Origin: an uncultured Bacteroidales bacterium
Lineage (GTDB): Bacteria; Bacteroidota; Bacteroidia; Bacteroidales; SZUA-534
DNA: 64,000 nt
Assembly: GCA_902790595.1 (NCBI GenBank)
Contig: CADASL010000001.1
Coordinates: 434,001-498,000, forward strand
Reading direction: 5' to 3'
The notes under the pieces were generated by a model. It searched no databases. It saw only the letters and a list, made by a program, of their open reading frames with translations, and was not told the origin of the DNA. The position numbers and the translations under genes are program-made. Positions 7,133-15,000 of this stretch are shown piece after piece. The stretch's first letter is position 1; each line of letters opens with the position of its first letter.

Positions 7133-8572
7133 ATGGACACAAAAAAGTTAATTAAGTTATTGATTCCGTTTGCTTTGTTCCTGATTGCCTGGTGCGTCCC
7201 GACATCGTTCTACGGAATTGATGCTCTGACTCTGGTTCAACAACGCGTGATTGCAATGTTCATTCTTGCAGCACTTCTGTGGATTTTCGAACCAATTCCG
7301 AACTGGACAACATCTGTGCTGGTGATTGTGCTGTCGCTGCTGACCGTCTCGAACAAAGGCATCGGCTACTTCTGCACACCCGAAGCAGGCGAATTGGTGG
7401 TTTACACCAAAATTATGTCGGCATTCGCTGACCCTGTTGTTATGCTGTTCCTTGGCGGATTCGTGCTGGCAATTATGGCATCGAAATACGGACTCGACGT
7501 TACACTGGCCCGCATAATGCTGAAACCTTTCGGCACAAAACCGAAATGGGTGCTGCTGGGCTTCCTGGTTGTAATCGCCGTCTTCTCAATGTTTATGAGC
7601 AACACCGCCACCGCCGCTATGATGCTGGCTTTCCTGGCACCTGTGCTTGCTGTTCTGCCATCTGACGACAAAGGAAAAATCGGTCTTTCGCTGGCTATTC
7701 CTGTAGCTGCCAACCTTGGCGGCATCGGCACACCTATCGGCACACCGCCTAACGCCACTGCCGTGAAGTTCCTTGGCGACGCTGGTCTCGACGTTTCGTT
7801 CGGCGAGTGGGCGCTGCGTATGATTCCGTTCGTGATTATTATGATTCTGTTTGCCTGGGTTATGCTGCAGGTTCTGTTCCCGTTCAAGTCGAAGGAAGTG
7901 GTGCTCGACATCAAAAAGAGCGACCGCAAGAGCGACTGGAAGACCATTGTGGTTTGGTGCACATTCATCGGCACAATCCTTTTGTGGGCAACCGAGAAAC
8001 TCACTGGCATCAACTCTAACGTGGTGGCTCTCATCCCGTTGGCCGTGCTCACCTGCTGCGGAATCTTCACTAAAGAAGACATCAAGGAAATCAACTGGAC
8101 AGTGCTCTGGCTGGTTGCTGGCGGTTTCGCCCTTGGCACCGACCTTCAGGGCACAGGCCTTGCAAAAGTGCTGATTGAAGCCATTCCGTTCGGCACAATG
8201 GGCGTTGTTGCAGTGTTCATCATCGCGGGCCTTGTCTGCTACTTCCTTTCGAACTTCATCAGCAACTCGGCCACCGCTGCGCTGCTCATCCCGATTCTGA
8301 TTGTGATTGCCGAAGCAATGAGTATGCCCGAAGCCGCAAGCCACGATACCTTTATGGCTCTTGGCGGCACACAGGCTATGATTTCGTTCATCGCTGTCTG
8401 CGCGTCAATTGCAATGCTGTTCCCGATTTCGACACCGCCGAACGCAATCGCTTCTTCGACTGGTTTGGTTGAGACGAAGGATATGGCCAAAATCGGCGCC
8501 ATTGTGGGCCTTGTGGCCTTCATCCTTGGCTACTTCTGGCTGACAAAGATTTTCCCGTTCCAAGCCTTGTAA
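7133..8572 (+). CDS. DASS (SLC13)-family Na+/anion symporter
   Basis: This 479-residue membrane protein has about eleven hydrophobic segments and the divalent anion:Na+ symporter pattern. Two Ser-Asn-Thr/Ser re-entrant motifs are present: MSNTATAAMM near residue 155 and SNSATAALLI near residue 380. They are followed by PIGTPPNATAV and PISTPPNAIASS, which form the Na+ and carboxylate sites. It probably imports C4-dicarboxylates or a similar anion. It has its own promoter and a clear terminator, so it is probably monocistronic. Confidence 0.9.
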   Translation: MDTKKLIKLLIPFALFLIAWCVPTSFYGIDALTLVQQRVIAMFILAALLWIFEPIPNWTTSVLVIVLSLLTVSNKGIGYFCTPEAGELVVYTKIMSAFADPVVMLFLGGFVLAIMASKYGLDVTLARIMLKPFGTKPKWVLLGFLVVIAVFSMFMSNTATAAMMLAFLAPVLAVLPSDDKGKIGLSLAIPVAANLGGIGTPIGTPPNATAVKFLGDAGLDVSFGEWALRMIPFVIIMILFAWVMLQVLFPFKSKEVVLDIKKSDRKSDWKTIVVWCTFIGTILLWATEKLTGINSNVVALIPLAVLTCCGIFTKEDIKEINWTVLWLVAGGFALGTDLQGTGLAKVLIEAIPFGTMGVVAVFIIAGLVCYFLSNFISNSATAALLIPILIVIAEAMSMPEAASHDTFMALGGTQAMISFIAVCASIAMLFPISTPPNAIASSTGLVETKDMAKIGAIVGLVAFILGYFWLTKIFPFQAL

Positions 8573-8593
8573 GCGCTTGACGTTAAGAATGAT

Positions 8594-8629
8594 AAAAAGC
8601 ACCGTGGCATTGGCTGCGGTGCTTTTTTT
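8594..8629 (+). terminator. Intrinsic terminator after the anion transporter
   Basis: AAAAGCACCG (8595-8604) pairs with CGGTGCTTTT (8617-8626) in a run of T residues, 22 bp after the stop codon. Confidence 0.85.
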
Positions 8630-8784
8630 ATGCGACTTTAGCCGAAATAACCATAATTTGGTTATCGGCGCAGGAATATGAATCTGCATAGAGAATTGGT
8701 AACTTCAAATCCGCTTGCCGACAATCAATATTTTGCTATTGTAAAATTTCGCACTATTTTTACAAACGCATAATAATTAAGAAA

Positions 8785-9006
8785 ATGAACGCAACTATCG
8801 ACATCAGTTACAATCAAATTCTGACGCTCTTGCAGCAACTGCCTGTACGCTCGCAACTGAAAATAGGCAAGGCTCTGACCCACCCCAATGTCCGCGCAGA
8901 GTTGAACCGATTTTTGGATACGTTCCAAACTAACGAACTCTCGGAAGATGAGATTCTGGCTGAAGTGAAAGCCGTAAGACGCGAACGCTATGCGGAGAAG
9001 AACTAA
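8785..9006 (+). CDS. Probable antitoxin partner of the PIN toxin at 8990-9409
   Basis: This 73-residue protein has an N-terminal MNATIDISYNQILTLLQQLP segment and a charged C-terminal tail. The layout resembles Bacteroidota PIN-module antitoxins, in which a short N-terminal fold dimerises and a C-terminal helix plugs the toxin. It overlaps the toxin start by 17 bp in a different frame. No named domain is recognised; the assignment rests on context. Confidence 0.6.
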   Translation: MNATIDISYNQILTLLQQLPVRSQLKIGKALTHPNVRAELNRFLDTFQTNELSEDEILAEVKAVRRERYAEKN

Positions 9007-9409
9007 AATCCGTGTAGTTGTTGATAATAATTGTTGGATTAGTTTCCTGATAGGCAGGCGGCTGTCCAAACTTGTCGATTTGTTGAGCAATGAACGTGTG
9101 ATTTTGGTAATATGCAGTGAGTTGCTTGCCGAATTGCGCGATGTTACTTCCCGACCAAAATTCGCGAAATATTTCAACCAATCCGATGTGGAATCACTCA
9201 TCGATTTTATGCAAATAATAGGTGAAACCATTGAACCACAGCAATCTGTAAAAATTTGCAGAGATGCGGCCGATGATTATTTGCTTGCTCTTGCCGCCGA
9301 AGCAAAAGCCGAATATTTGGTTACTGGTGACGACGACTTGCTTGTTATCAAAGAAATTGGTGCCTGCCAAATTGTTGATGTAAGCACTTTTGAGCAAATT
9401 ATAAGTTAA
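8990..9409 (+). CDS. PIN-family toxin (putative RNase)
   Basis: This 139-residue protein belongs to the PIN group often annotated as toxin component of a TA system. It has IRVVVDNNCWISFLIGRR at the N-terminus with the first acid, SELLAELRDVTSRPKF in the middle, and a C-terminal DAADDYLLALAAEAKAEYL followed by VTGDDDLLV, which supply the acidic metal site. It overlaps the probable antitoxin by 17 bp. It is only distantly similar to the PIN protein at 1178-1588, so these are independent modules. Confidence 0.82.
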   Translation: MRRRTKIRVVVDNNCWISFLIGRRLSKLVDLLSNERVILVICSELLAELRDVTSRPKFAKYFNQSDVESLIDFMQIIGETIEPQQSVKICRDAADDYLLALAAEAKAEYLVTGDDDLLVIKEIGACQIVDVSTFEQIIS

Positions 9410-9420
9410 TCACGAAACTT

Positions 9421-9600
9421 GGAATAACAAAGACTGGCATCCCTTAAATTAAATACAGTCGAGAGAAGGAACGAATAAATTGAATCGCGCCGTAAGTGCG
9501 AAACTTGAATAAAATTGTTGCGTATCTACGGCACGCCATACATTCGGGGAACAATTATTTCCACCAATCCATAGTCCCTACGGGACTGATTTTGAAGGGT
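9421..9600. repeat. Degenerate dispersed intergenic repeat
   Basis: The gap after the PIN toxin holds imperfect hairpin words such as cgccgtaagtgcg, gtatctacggcacgcc and gtccctacgggac. These resemble non-coding repeat blocks commonly seen scattered in Bacteroidota genomes. No other copy occurs in this window, so the call rests on appearance. Confidence 0.35.
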
Positions 9601-9630
9601 TAATAGATTATCAATTATCCTATTTCTCAC

Positions 9631-9661
9631 AAAAAAAGCCACAGGCTTGTAACCTATGGCT
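9631..9661 (-). terminator. Terminator of the lipoprotein gene at 9682-10446
   Basis: Minus-strand AGCCATAGGT pairs with GCCTGTGGCT and then U7. An almost identical copy follows the paralogous gene (11504-11534). Confidence 0.8.
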
Positions 9662-9681
9662 ATATACCGTTTTGTGTGGCT

Positions 9682-10446
9682 CTATGGCCGCTTAACTGGA
9701 CGAACAGACATCCCACTACGGCGACCACCGCTGTTTTTTACATTCACATTGTTACCACTGAAGCAACAACTTAACGCATCACTAGGATAGTCGGCATTAA
9801 GCGAAACAGTCCAATAGAATCCAACTCCATCGTCCTCTGCTCCAAAAATTTCCATATCCTCACGATAACCTACAGCGGGAAGAAAAATATGCGCATCATT
9901 CAGCGAATAAGATTCTGAAGGCATACCGTCGCTACTATACACTATTGCACCTCTATCGCTTTTTTCTTTAGCTTTATAAATAATATAGCCGTATACACCT
10001 TTATTACTGTAATTGTTGGTCCAAACCCAATAACATTCATTATATAGTTCTTGAAAATTCTCAGCTGTGGGCGTTGTCCAATCATTACCCCAATTAGCTG
10101 AGGCTGCATCATCACAAACTTCAAGAGTGTTAAGTGTATCACAAAAACCATCATTGCCAAATTCAGCATCGCTACAGTATTTTGTGAGACTTTTGTCTGT
10201 GCCCTTACAAAAACTGTATGTTTTCCAATTGTTTTTGCTATTTGTAGTAGTTTCGCCCCACGCGAAGTAATCGCCGCTTTTCCACGGATTAGTAGCACCG
10301 ACATTACAAGTTGCCCACAAGATCCCACTTGGTAGACCTAAATCTACGACTTGCTTGGGTTCATTTCCATCATCTTCTTTTTCACAAGCCACAAACATTG
10401 TTGACACAACAGCAAGCAATGTTATTGTCAAAACAACTTTTTTCAT
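9682..10446 (-). CDS. Secreted lipoprotein, FISUMP-like domain (paralogue A)
   Basis: This 254-residue predicted lipoprotein has a short signal peptide ending in the lipobox VSTMFVAC. After a charged linker comes the repeat-family opening VDLGLPSGILWATCNVGA, then aromatic-rich segments and the closing SGMSVRPVKRP. That architecture matches a large paralogous family of surface proteins in Bacteroidota and Fibrobacter (major paralogous domain) whose function is unknown. It is related along its length to the gene at 11563-12306 and shares its terminator sequence, pointing to a segmental duplication. Confidence 0.7.
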   Translation of the reverse strand: MKKVVLTITLLAVVSTMFVACEKEDDGNEPKQVVDLGLPSGILWATCNVGATNPWKSGDYFAWGETTTNSKNNWKTYSFCKGTDKSLTKYCSDAEFGNDGFCDTLNTLEVCDDAASANWGNDWTTPTAENFQELYNECYWVWTNNYSNKGVYGYIIYKAKEKSDRGAIVYSSDGMPSESYSLNDAHIFLPAVGYREDMEIFGAEDDGVGFYWTVSLNADYPSDALSCCFSGNNVNVKNSGGRRSGMSVRPVKRP

Positions 10447-10557
10447 TGTATAATAAATTAAATTACGCCTACTCTAAAGTTTTCGGCATCCCTATGTCAT
10501 TAGGACGTTCGCATACATTGAAAATTTGCGGAAATAAAAAAAGGTGTGAACCAAACT

Positions 10558-10734
10558 ATTCGCATTCACGGGAAGCCTAAGGAAGAAACCCGACAGAAAA
10601 CTTAGTTTTAACCACACCAAAACTGCAGCTAAATGTTTTCTGTACGGGGCTATAGTCTACCCAACAAATGCTTTCGCTAAAATTCCGTTCTTCAACGAAT
10701 CAAGTTCCTTAGGCTTTTTTCTGTGAATGCGAAT
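10558..10734. ncRNA. Candidate structured RNA or MITE: three stacked inverted repeats
   Basis: Nested arms can form one long hairpin. ATTCGCATTCAC (10558-10569) pairs with 10723-10734. AAGCCTAAGGAA (10573-10584) pairs with TTCCTTAGGCTT (10705-10716). CCCGACAGAAAAC (10589-10601) pairs with 10635-10648 with one bulge. A 56-nt one-sided bulge (10649-10704) holds a small TTCCGTT/AACGAA hairpin. On the plus strand a U6 run at 10715-10720 lies within the outer loop. There is no open frame of note. The strand is unknown. It could be a non-coding RNA or a miniature transposable element; no target-site duplication is obvious. Confidence 0.5.
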
Positions 10735-10889
10735 GTTAGCTAATGTTATATCTTATTATAAAATATTGTATATCTGTTTCTTAATCCTTATTATATGTAA
10801 AGTTGTTGTCAAATAGTATTATAATTGTTCTAAACGTCATTTAGTTACAAAGATAAATAGATAATCGAGAATCTATCTGTTTTTTTACC

Positions 10890-11201
10890 TTACTCTGTCT
10901 GTATCGCCTGATTTTTAGGCTCTCTGCGCGTGTCCCAAAACGCGGCAATATGAATGGCATCGTCTTTAACGTAATAAACGATTTTGTTCAATTTACGCAC
11001 AATAATGCTTCGGTATTCTTGTTTCCGATGTGCAAAGAGCGGGTCAACTCTTCCAATGGTGGGGTTATCTGCCAGAGCGAGAACCGCATTTTCAATTTCA
11101 TTCATAAATTCAAAACGCACTTTATCGCCGAAAGCGCATAAAACATACTCTTCATCCTGATGCAGTTCATCTGCCGCCCGCTTGTGCCAAAGAATTGTCA
11201 T
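10890..11201 (-). CDS. RelE/ParE-superfamily toxin
   Basis: This 103-residue basic protein has the ParE/RelE fold pattern: an N-terminal ILWHKRAADELHQDEEYV strand-helix, a central NPTIGRVDPLF, and C-terminal strands ending YYVKDDAIHIAAFWDTRREP. Such toxins either cleave ribosome-bound mRNA or poison gyrase; the terminal D-x-R-R is a common feature. It overlaps the upstream antitoxin gene by 4 bp. It is the third toxin-antitoxin module in the first 12 kb. Confidence 0.85.
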   Translation of the reverse strand: MTILWHKRAADELHQDEEYVLCAFGDKVRFEFMNEIENAVLALADNPTIGRVDPLFAHRKQEYRSIIVRKLNKIVYYVKDDAIHIAAFWDTRREPKNQAIQTE

Positions 11202-11428
11202 TTGCTATGATGAAACACTTCGTCGTTTGTCAGGTAATTGCCCGCATCGAAATCCGCTTCTGCTTCATCGAGCATACTGTCAATTTCTTCCATAGTTAAA
11301 GGACGTAGCCGATTTAACTCTTCTTCTTTGGCGTGTGCAATCAAACGCTCGCCAATCCAACGCATATTGCTTGGTGTGAGCGTTCCGTAAAGATAGTCAA
11401 GCAGACCCGATAGTGCGGCTGTGGTCAT
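11198..11428 (-). CDS. Antitoxin of the RelE/ParE pair
   Basis: This 76-residue acidic protein overlaps the downstream toxin by 4 bp. Its C-terminal half (residues 43-76) is strongly acidic and rich in Glu and Asp (EEIDSMLDEAEADFDAG), as expected of a segment that wraps a basic toxin. The N-terminal part has no obvious DNA-binding motif that I can name. The antitoxin role is inferred from position and charge. Confidence 0.7.
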   Translation of the reverse strand: MTTAALSGLLDYLYGTLTPSNMRWIGERLIAHAKEEELNRLRPLTMEEIDSMLDEAEADFDAGNYLTNDEVFHHSK

Positions 11429-11503
11429 ATTCGTATTGTTTTATGTTGTAAAGATATGAAATTTCAATAAGACTATCGTCCATTTAAAAATTCTGTTTCT
11501 CAC

Positions 11504-11534
11504 AAAAAAAGCCACAGGCTTGTGACCTATGGCT
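11504..11534 (-). terminator. Terminator of the lipoprotein gene at 11563-12306
   Basis: It is nearly identical to the terminator at 9631-9661 (AGCCATAGGT... GCCTGTGGCT then U7), including flanking bases, so it was duplicated together with the gene. Confidence 0.8.
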
Positions 11535-11562
11535 ATAACATTGTTGCCGTTTTGTTGTAGCG

Positions 11563-12306
11563 CTATGGCCGCTTAACAGGGCGAACAGAAAACCCACATT
11601 CGCGGCCGTCGTCGCCATCAGGGCCCACAAAGCTCATAGTGAAGAGCAGCTTCCGCGCGAGTTCCGGGTAACTGGCGCCGAGCGAAGCAGACCAGTAGTA
11701 GCCGAAAGAACCATCATTGATGAGACTGGCATCTTTGCGGTGGCCCGCCGCCGGCAAAAAAATGTGGGCATCGGAAAGTGAATACGCAGATGGCGTATCA
11801 CCCTCATAAAATTTTGCGCCTTTGTCGGTATCGTTTTTTGTGCGGAAAACCATATAGCCGCCTACACCGTGATTGTTGTAATCCGACGTCCAAACCCAAC
11901 AGCACTTCTCTGCCAACTCTTCCCAATCGGCAAGGGTTGGCATTGAGTATTCGGCACCAAAAGCGGCTGTGGCCACATCGTCGGCTGATTCGAGAGTTGT
12001 TTTGCTGTCAACAGTGCCATAGCGCGCGTTATCGTTATATTTTGTTAATTTAAGATAATTACCATATTCGCAATATATATAGGTCTCCCAATTGTAATTG
12101 TCTTTTGTCTGGGTTTCGCCCCATGCGTAGTAGTCGCCATAGTTCCACGGGTTAATGGCACCAACATTGCAGGTAGCCCAAAGGTTGCCGCTTGGCAGGC
12201 CTAAATCCACGACATTGTCTGGTACATCTTCTTCTTTTTCGCAAGCCACAAACATTGTTGCCGCTGCGGCAAACAAAGCCACTGTTAGAAAGAGTTTTTT
12301 AGTCAT
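11563..12306 (-). CDS. Secreted lipoprotein, FISUMP-like domain (paralogue B)
   Basis: This 247-residue lipoprotein has the signal and lipobox AAAATMFVAC, then VVDLGLPSGNLWATCNVGA and a C-terminal GFSVRPVKRP. It shares its overall plan and many aromatic positions with the gene at 9682-10446 (for example NPWNYGDYYAWGET against NPWKSGDYFAWGET). Function is unknown; it is surface or periplasmic by its lipobox. A -7 box lies 41 bp before the start. It contains one of the few CATG sites in the window (12122). Confidence 0.7.
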   Translation of the reverse strand: MTKKLFLTVALFAAAATMFVACEKEEDVPDNVVDLGLPSGNLWATCNVGAINPWNYGDYYAWGETQTKDNYNWETYIYCEYGNYLKLTKYNDNARYGTVDSKTTLESADDVATAAFGAEYSMPTLADWEELAEKCCWVWTSDYNNHGVGGYMVFRTKNDTDKGAKFYEGDTPSAYSLSDAHIFLPAAGHRKDASLINDGSFGYYWSASLGASYPELARKLLFTMSFVGPDGDDGRECGFSVRPVKRP

Positions 12307-12346
12307 AATTCAAAATTGTTTTAAGTGTTGTTTGATTTAATCACAA

Positions 12347-12354
12347 CAAATGTA
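12347..12354 (-). promoter_or_regulatory. -7 box TACATTTG for lipoprotein paralogue B
   Basis: This is an exact TAnnTTTG match on the minus strand, placing the transcription start near 12340 and a leader of about 34 nt. No good -33 box is visible. Confidence 0.5.
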
Positions 12355-12398
12355 GAATTTTTGGGGAAACATTAAGCGATAAACGTAAAAACTCCCAC

Positions 12399-12433
12399 AA
12401 AAGCACCAAGGTTGCGGCTTCGGTGCTTTTTTT
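12399..12433 (+). terminator. Orphan plus-strand terminator upstream of relA
   Basis: AAAAGCACC (12399-12407) pairs with GGTGCTTTT (12422-12430) and continues into a T-run. The gene on its left runs the other way, so it terminates either an unseen short plus-strand RNA or the relA leader itself. Confidence 0.7.
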
Positions 12434-12508
12434 GTTTAGTTTTGATAACCACGGAACACACTAAAGACACGGAATTGGTTTGTGTTTGCGTTTTCAGTTT
12501 ATGTTAGA

Positions 12509-14680
12509 ATGGAAGAACTTGAGCAACAATTATTTGGCTTAATTGACCGACGGGGCGGCGACGCGCAGAAGGTGCGCCAGGCGTGCGAGTTTGCCCGCGG
12601 GCAACTGTCGGGCACAGTGCGCGAGACGGGCGAACAGGCCTACACCCACGCTCTGCGGGTGGCGCTGATTGTTGCCGAAGAAATCAGCCAGAGCAACATA
12701 TCGATAATCGCCGCACTGCTGCACGAGACGGCAATCAACGACGAGAAAGTGAGCCGCCAGATTGAGAGCGAATTCGGGCCGCAGGTGCTGTTCATCATCA
12801 GCGAAATGCTGAAAATCAGCCGTCTGCAAAAAGAGAAACTGCAACTCAACAGCGAGAACTACATCTCGCTCGTGCTCACCATCACCAAAGACGTGCGCGT
12901 GATTCTGCTCAAACTGGCCGACACGCTCGACAAAATCCGCCAGATAAAACTCTACGGGCCTGAACGCCAAATGAAAATCGCGCAGACGGCACGCATTCTG
13001 TACGCACCCATCGCCCACCGCCTGGGGCTCTACCACATCAAAACCGAATTGGAAGACATCTCACTGAAAATCATCGAGCCTGAGACTTACTACAACATCG
13101 CACGCACGCTGAACGAGACCAAAATCCGCCGCGAAGAGTACATCAATCGGTTTAAACAAACTGTTACTGAAGCACTTAACGAATCGCTGAGCGGCCACGG
13201 ATACACTTACGAAATAAAAGGGCGGCCAAAATCGGTGAACTCGATTTATGGCAAAATCAAAAAGCAAAATGTCGATATATCAGAGATTTACGACCTGTTT
13301 GCCATCCGCATCATTCTTGACGGTGTGCCGCCAGAGAAGGAAAAGGAAGCCTGCTGGAACGTATATAGCATAATAACAAATATTTACCAGCCCAACCCCA
13401 CCCGTCTGCGCGACTGGATTTCGACGCCGCGAGCAAGCGGCTACGAGTCGCTGCACACAACGGTTATGGGCCCCGACGGGCACTGGGTTGAAGTGCAGAT
13501 TCGCACACGCCGAATGGACGAAGTGGCCGAAAAAGGCAACGCGGCGCACTGGAAATATAAGGAATCGGGCAAGGACGAGTCGCACGACAAGTGGCTCGGA
13601 AGCATCCGCGACGTGCTCGAGCGCAAGGACAGCGGCTCGTTCGACAGCGAAATCGGCGACAAGAGCCTGCAGCCGAAAGCCGCCAACATCTTCGCCTTCA
13701 CACCGCAGGGCGACATCATCAAACTGCGTCAGGGCGCCACAATTCTCGACTTCGCCTACTCTATCCACAGCAACCTGGGCAACACCTGCACTGGCGCTCG
13801 CATCAACGGGAAAATTGTGCCGATACGCTATCAGATTAGCAACGGCGACACGGTTGAAGTGCTGACATCGAAATCGCAGAAGCCGAACCTTGAGTGGCTG
13901 AACATCGCCGTCAGCCCGCGCATCAAGGCCCGCATACGCCGCGCCATCAACGAAGAGACGTTCAAGCACGCCGAAATGGGCCGCGAAATGCTCGAACGCA
14001 AGGTGGCGCAACTCAAAATCGACCTGAACGACCAGGTTATCCTTCAAATGATTACGCGGTTCAAGTACAAGCACGCTCTCGACTTTTATCAGGATATTGC
14101 CGACGAGAAAGTTGACCTGCACGCTGTGCGCGATTTCCTGCTGACGCTGAAAACCGAACCCGACAGCCACCCGACCGAAACGCCCGACAGCAACGGCGAG
14201 TACACCGCCACGTTCGACGAGTCGGACGACGCGCTCATCATCGGCCGCGACCTTGTGAACGTCGATTACAAACTGGCGCAGTGCTGCCACCCCATCCAGG
14301 GCGACCGCATCTTCGGCTTTGTGACTGTGGACCGCGGCATACAGATTCACCGCCAGGGCTGCCCCAACGCCAAAGACCTGCTTGCGCGATACCCGTACCG
14401 CATCATCAAGGCGCGCTGGAACGACACCGAGCGGCAGTCGGTCTTCAACGCCGACATCATTGTCACGGGCATCGACAAACTGGGCGTTGTGAACCACATC
14501 ACCGAAGTGATTGCCAAAAGCGAGACATCGAGCCTGCGCTCGCTCAAAGTGAACTCGAAGGACGGCATCTTCAAGGCCTACATATCAGTCTTTGTGGGCA
14601 GCACCGCCCAACTCGACGCACTGCTGCTGAGCATCGGCAAGATTAAAGACGTGATTCGGGCGGAAAGAGCTGAAAGGTAA
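12509..14680 (+). CDS. relA: RelA-type (p)ppGpp synthetase (RSH family) with degenerate hydrolase site
   Basis: This 723-residue RelA/SpoT homologue makes the stringent-response alarmone. The order is HD domain (about 25-175), synthetase (about 220-350), TGS (about 395-455, IFAFTPQGDIIKLRQGA) and a C-terminal zinc-finger/ACT region. Synthetase motifs look intact: YDLFAIRII, GYESLHTTV, EVQIRT. In the HD domain His47 and His72 remain. The HD-x-x-E-D signature reads HETAIND, so the metal-binding Asp is Glu73 and both following acids are lost, which suggests a synthetase-only enzyme. I start at the Met of MEELEQ; the frame is open 27 nt further upstream. An orphan terminator precedes it. Confidence 0.9.
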   Translation: MEELEQQLFGLIDRRGGDAQKVRQACEFARGQLSGTVRETGEQAYTHALRVALIVAEEISQSNISIIAALLHETAINDEKVSRQIESEFGPQVLFIISEMLKISRLQKEKLQLNSENYISLVLTITKDVRVILLKLADTLDKIRQIKLYGPERQMKIAQTARILYAPIAHRLGLYHIKTELEDISLKIIEPETYYNIARTLNETKIRREEYINRFKQTVTEALNESLSGHGYTYEIKGRPKSVNSIYGKIKKQNVDISEIYDLFAIRIILDGVPPEKEKEACWNVYSIITNIYQPNPTRLRDWISTPRASGYESLHTTVMGPDGHWVEVQIRTRRMDEVAEKGNAAHWKYKESGKDESHDKWLGSIRDVLERKDSGSFDSEIGDKSLQPKAANIFAFTPQGDIIKLRQGATILDFAYSIHSNLGNTCTGARINGKIVPIRYQISNGDTVEVLTSKSQKPNLEWLNIAVSPRIKARIRRAINEETFKHAEMGREMLERKVAQLKIDLNDQVILQMITRFKYKHALDFYQDIADEKVDLHAVRDFLLTLKTEPDSHPTETPDSNGEYTATFDESDDALIIGRDLVNVDYKLAQCCHPIQGDRIFGFVTVDRGIQIHRQGCPNAKDLLARYPYRIIKARWNDTERQSVFNADIIVTGIDKLGVVNHITEVIAKSETSSLRSLKVNSKDGIFKAYISVFVGSTAQLDALLLSIGKIKDVIRAERAER

Positions 14681-15000
14681 AGGTTCGGTTTTAATAACCG
14701 AAAGCCGTTTTGTGCGAAAGCACACAATTATAATATGTATGCCATTCGCAGACTTTGACTATCGGCAAAAACTGAAAGCATTTTATGGAAGAAAAACTGC
14801 CGACTACCAATAAAAAACACCAAAAAGCAACTTTTTTTACTCAAAAAAGAGCGCAGTATTGAAAATATTTGTAATATTGCAACGTTTGAAAAGTAGAATT
14901 CGCGCAAGTGGGTGGTACTTTGAAAACAAAACGTGAAAAATAAATTAATGTGAAATCCGGCGAAAGCTATTTTAATAATTAACTTAAAATTTTTAGTGAA
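14681..15000. other. Intergenic region with two small hairpins
   Basis: After relA come TTCGGTT/AACCGAA (14684-14702) and a GAAA-tetraloop hairpin TGTGC/GCACA (14711-14724). Neither has a clear U-run. The rest is A+T-rich leader for the secreted protein gene at 15001. No small frame looks convincing and no perfect promoter is seen. Confidence 0.4.

Noticed and set aside
10558..10734. Retron msr-msd or 6S RNA
   Set aside because: No reverse transcriptase gene is nearby, so a retron is unlikely. The bubble is one-sided (56 nt against 4 nt), unlike the central bubble of 6S RNA. Left as an unassigned structure.
8785..12306. Integrative element or prophage carrying the toxin modules
   Set aside because: No integrase, attachment-site repeats, transposase or phage genes are visible; several independent insertions or ordinary turnover fit as well.
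13280..14497. 405-codon minus-strand frame inside relA
   Set aside because: It is a shadow of the relA frame caused by strong third-position bias; no homology-like motifs.
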